Positions 61,861-64,000 of a stretch of 64,000 nucleotides of DNA are shown here, in pieces. How positions within the stretch are numbered: the first letter of the stretch is position 1; the number at the start of each line of letters is the position of its first letter. Source of the DNA: a bacterium BMS3Abin14 (GTDB lineage: Bacteria > BMS3Abin14); assembly GCA_002897695.1 (NCBI GenBank), contig BDTG01000027.1:35335-99334 (forward strand), written 5' to 3'. The notes under the pieces are model-generated. The model saw nothing but the letters and a program-made list of their open reading frames with translations, had not been told where the DNA came from and did no database searches. The translations under genes were made by a program, and so were the position numbers.

Positions 61861-62589
61861 CTATAATGGTTGGATTCCCAGGTCCGGGACCAAGGACAGA
61901 AACCACTGGATATAGCCGGTCAAGAGCATTATTCCGAAAAAAATCATGACAAGAGCGTTCAAATAAATGAAGACCAGTTGGTACTTCTTAAGAAATTTCA
62001 TGGAGCTCAGGAACAGATTGATAAAAAGACCGAAGACCAGGAAAGGTACTGCCAAGCCCATTGAGTACACACCCAGAAGCTTTATTCCATATATCGCCGA
62101 GGCCTCTCCAGTGGCAAAAAGGAGGATCGAACTGAGCGTAGGGCCGGAGCAAGGCACCCAGCCGGCGGCAAAACCGAGCCCGACGAGAAAACTCCCAAGA
62201 TATCCCACGGGTTTTTCGCGAAAATGATAACGTATTTCCCTGGAAAGCGATTTCAGATGGAAGACACCCACGGTGGTCAGGGCGAAAATGATGATAATCA
62301 CTCCGCCTGTGATCCTTATCCATTCTTTATATTGGAAAAACAGATTGCCCACGTAAGACATGGCTGATCCCATGATCATGAACAGCACGGAAAAACCCAG
62401 GATGAAAGCTAAGGAGTGCGACAGTGTTCTCGTGATCACCTGTTTCTTTTTTGCGTCGGAAACGAGGGTGTCAAAGGAATTGCCACTGATGAAAGAGACG
62501 TAAGATGGAAAGAGGCCGAGTGAGCAGGGAGAGAGAAAAGATAACAATCCCGCAGCGAAGGCTAGATAATACGGAATGTGCTCAGTCAC
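61861..62589 (-). CDS. ccdA: CcdA-type thiol-disulfide transmembrane protein
   Basis: The 242-residue protein has six membrane helices and the CcdA cysteines: LSFLSPCSLGLFPSYVSF (first Cys) and GWVPCSGPTLSSILLFAT (second). It passes electrons across the membrane to periplasmic thioredoxins for cytochrome c assembly or oxidoreductases. The start is GTG at 62589. It is followed leftward by cooS, with a shared homologous leader upstream of each gene. Confidence 0.93.
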   Translation of the reverse strand: MTEHIPYYLAFAAGLLSFLSPCSLGLFPSYVSFISGNSFDTLVSDAKKKQVITRTLSHSLAFILGFSVLFMIMGSAMSYVGNLFFQYKEWIRITGGVIIIIFALTTVGVFHLKSLSREIRYHFREKPVGYLGSFLVGLGFAAGWVPCSGPTLSSILLFATGEASAIYGIKLLGVYSMGLAVPFLVFGLFINLFLSSMKFLKKYQLVFIYLNALVMIFFGIMLLTGYIQWFLSLVPDLGIQPL

Positions 62590-62985
62590 CTACCCATCCC
62601 TTTCATTTAACTCTCCTGACTTACCGAAGTATCCACACAAACATGCCTTGGCAACGACACTGGCTGGGCTGGAAAACCACAGGGATCGCGAAAAAATAAT
62701 CTCACAAGGGACAATACCACACAATATTACTGCGTCAAAATTTAATTTCTTTTCTGTGTTTACCAAGCAAAAATTGAAGTACATCTTGAGTATATGTCAC
62801 AATTTACCACGATATTCCTGGAGGAACCCGGGTGAAATTGGAGCGGGACCTCTGGTGAAGAATACACCGCCAGTCCAGTTCATCAGCCCCTCTCCCCGGA
62901 ATTTTTTCGGGTCCATTTTTCTCATACCGTTTCTTGTTTTCATCGCCGTGGCCATCGTACTCACAGCGGTGGGTATGCGCTTCGT
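62590..62985. other. 396-base gap between ackA and ccdA
   Basis: It contains copy B of the shared upstream region (62747-62871) plus the ackA 3' flank. A rightward open frame at 62576-62989 has no support from composition or similarity. No gene is called. Confidence 0.65.
62747..62871 (-). repeat. Shared upstream region, ccdA copy
   Basis: This is the partner of 61629-61754. In minus orientation it ends about 157 bases before the ccdA start. Confidence 0.75.
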
Positions 62986-64000
62986 CTAGCCCACCAGGGA
63001 CATGGTCTCCTCGAAGATCAGCCTGTCCTCGTCGGTGGGGATCACGAAGATCCTCACACGGCTGTTCCCGGCGCTGATCTCACCCTCCTTTCCCCCCACC
63101 ATCAATTCATTGGCCTCCGGGTCGAGGATGAATCCCAGCCCCTCCAACCCTTCCAGGGCTTCAGATCTGATCCTCGGGGAGTTTTCCCCGATCCCTGCCG
63201 TAAATACCAGGGATGTCGCTTCACCCAGGACAGCGTGGTAGGCGCCGATATATTTTTGCAGCCGGTAGGTAAAAACCCGCAGGGCCAGAAACGCCCGATC
63301 ATTCCCCTTTTCCCGCAGGGCCAGCAGGTCCCTGACGTCCGGTGAAAGTCCGGAGATTCCAAGCAGTCCGCTCTTCCGGTTTAGCAGGTCATTTACCTGA
63401 TCATCCGTCATCCCCCCGCTTTCCACAGACATGAGTTCGGTGATTATCGCGGGATCCAGATCCCCACACCGCGTTCCCATGACCAGCCCCTCCAGCGGTG
63501 TAAACCCCATTGACGTGTCAATGCACTTTCCACCTTTTACGGCTGCCACGGAACAGCCATTGCCAAGGTGGCAGGTAATGATCGAGAGCCCCGCCGGAGA
63601 GTTCTTTCCCATTATCTTCAAGGTGCGAGCTGCAACGTATTGGTGGCTTATCCCGTGAAAACCGTACCGGCGAATCCGGTATTTTTCCGCAAGCTCCCAC
63701 GGGATGGCGTAGGTGAAGGCATGGGGGGGCATAGATGAATGAAATGCCGTGTCAAAGACAGCGACCTGCGGCACTCCCTGGAGCTTTAATGCAGAGAACT
63801 CGATGCCGCGTATGTTGTGGGGATTGTGCAGGGGAGCCATCCACGAGTTCGCCTTAAGCGCCTCTATCACCTTCCCGTCCAGGATACGGGGCCGGGAAAA
63901 CCGGTTCCCGCCGTGGACAACCCGGTGCCCCACCCCCCCAATGGCGTCGAGACCCCGGGGAAGGACGTCACGGACCGCGGAAAAAACCCTTTCGAGGGAT
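62986..64000 (-). CDS. ackA: Acetate kinase (C-terminal 338 residues; runs off the right edge)
   Basis: The frame is open through the window end. Motifs GHRVVHGG, FDTAFHSSMPPHAFTYAIP, RRYGFHGISHQYVAAR, CHLGNGCSVAAVKGGKCIDT and the final VFTAGIGENSPRIR identify AckA. It makes ATP from acetyl phosphate or the reverse. The N-terminal about 60 residues lie outside. A pta gene, if present, would be upstream of the window edge. Confidence 0.96.
   Translation of the reverse strand, partial: SLERVFSAVRDVLPRGLDAIGGVGHRVVHGGNRFSRPRILDGKVIEALKANSWMAPLHNPHNIRGIEFSALKLQGVPQVAVFDTAFHSSMPPHAFTYAIPWELAEKYRIRRYGFHGISHQYVAARTLKIMGKNSPAGLSIITCHLGNGCSVAAVKGGKCIDTSMGFTPLEGLVMGTRCGDLDPAIITELMSVESGGMTDDQVNDLLNRKSGLLGISGLSPDVRDLLALREKGNDRAFLALRVFTYRLQKYIGAYHAVLGEATSLVFTAGIGENSPRIRSEALEGLEGLGFILDPEANELMVGGKEGEISAGNSRVRIFVIPTDEDRLIFEETMSLVG

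Noticed and set aside
62576-62989. Rightward 137-codon frame between ccdA and ackA
   Set aside because: It covers the shared leader repeat and part of the ccdA start on the other strand, with no recognisable protein.
1-64000. tRNA, rRNA genes, CRISPR arrays and prophage
   Set aside because: I found no repeat-spacer pattern, no T-loop-like tRNA signature outside coding frames, and no phage structural genes. A covariance-model scan would settle the RNA question.

Overview
The window is chromosomal DNA of a Gram-negative, apparently anaerobic bacterium. The gene content fits the former Deltaproteobacteria (Desulfobacterota or Desulfuromonadota-like). The reasons are outer-membrane biogenesis genes (lnt, the mla set, an OmpA-type lipoprotein), a Ni-dependent CO dehydrogenase, a ferredoxin-fused EtfA, DUF4388, DUF1844 and HD-GYP signalling proteins, and a likely selenoprotein. 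This assignment is inferred from gene content; I could not run a phylogeny. I saw no rRNA or tRNA genes, CRISPR arrays, prophage or intact insertion sequences.

Layout. 1-20000 is one long leftward run: cheA (cut by the window edge), cheY, a DUF4388 protein, a phosphoesterase, a lone M17 N-terminal domain, nusB, the riboflavin genes ribH-ribBA-ribE-ribD, prfB with its programmed frameshift, lnt, corC, ybeY, a 7TM-HD phosphohydrolase, phoH, a second DUF4388 protein, a TPR/zinc-ribbon membrane protein and a DUF1844 protein, ending at a decayed peroxiredoxin. 20191-25807 runs rightward: mazG, a chalcone-isomerase-like secreted protein and a four-gene osmoprotectant ABC transporter. 25855-30046 is a leftward signalling island (CHASE histidine kinase, receiver-PilZ, receiver-HD-GYP). 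30393-35304 holds a solitary fabH and a compact three-gene cluster (DUF885 peptidase, circularly permuted ATP-grasp, methyltransferase). A dead REP-type transposase follows, then small leftward genes and an OmpA lipoprotein. An 819-base gap carries a MITE-like element with perfect 25-bp inverted repeats.

39387-50709 is leftward and centres on a fatty-acid synthesis operon (DUF177-rpmF-plsX-fabH, fabD-fabG-acpP-fabF). An acyl-CoA dehydrogenase and both electron-transfer-flavoprotein subunits are embedded in it. 51061-56892 runs rightward: a DsbA-like protein whose first active-site cysteine codon is UGA (selenocysteine), a DsbC-like protein with a CXXCH motif, the lipid-transport genes mlaE-F-D-A-C and a cyclic-nucleotide-binding protein. 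56919-64000 is leftward: acetate kinase (cut by the edge), ccdA, and cooS followed by a NitT/TauT-type ABC transporter. cooS and ccdA share a homologous upstream region of about 125 bp.

The observations most worth following are the UPYC selenoprotein beside a possibly heme-binding DsbC-like partner, the shared cooS/ccdA leader, the ATP-grasp/methyltransferase/DUF885 cluster, and the electron-transfer genes inside the fatty-acid operon. Several intergenic repeats recur in the window: a 49-bp element, heptamer arrays, a short GACTTTTTACGA-type motif, and the MITE-like element.
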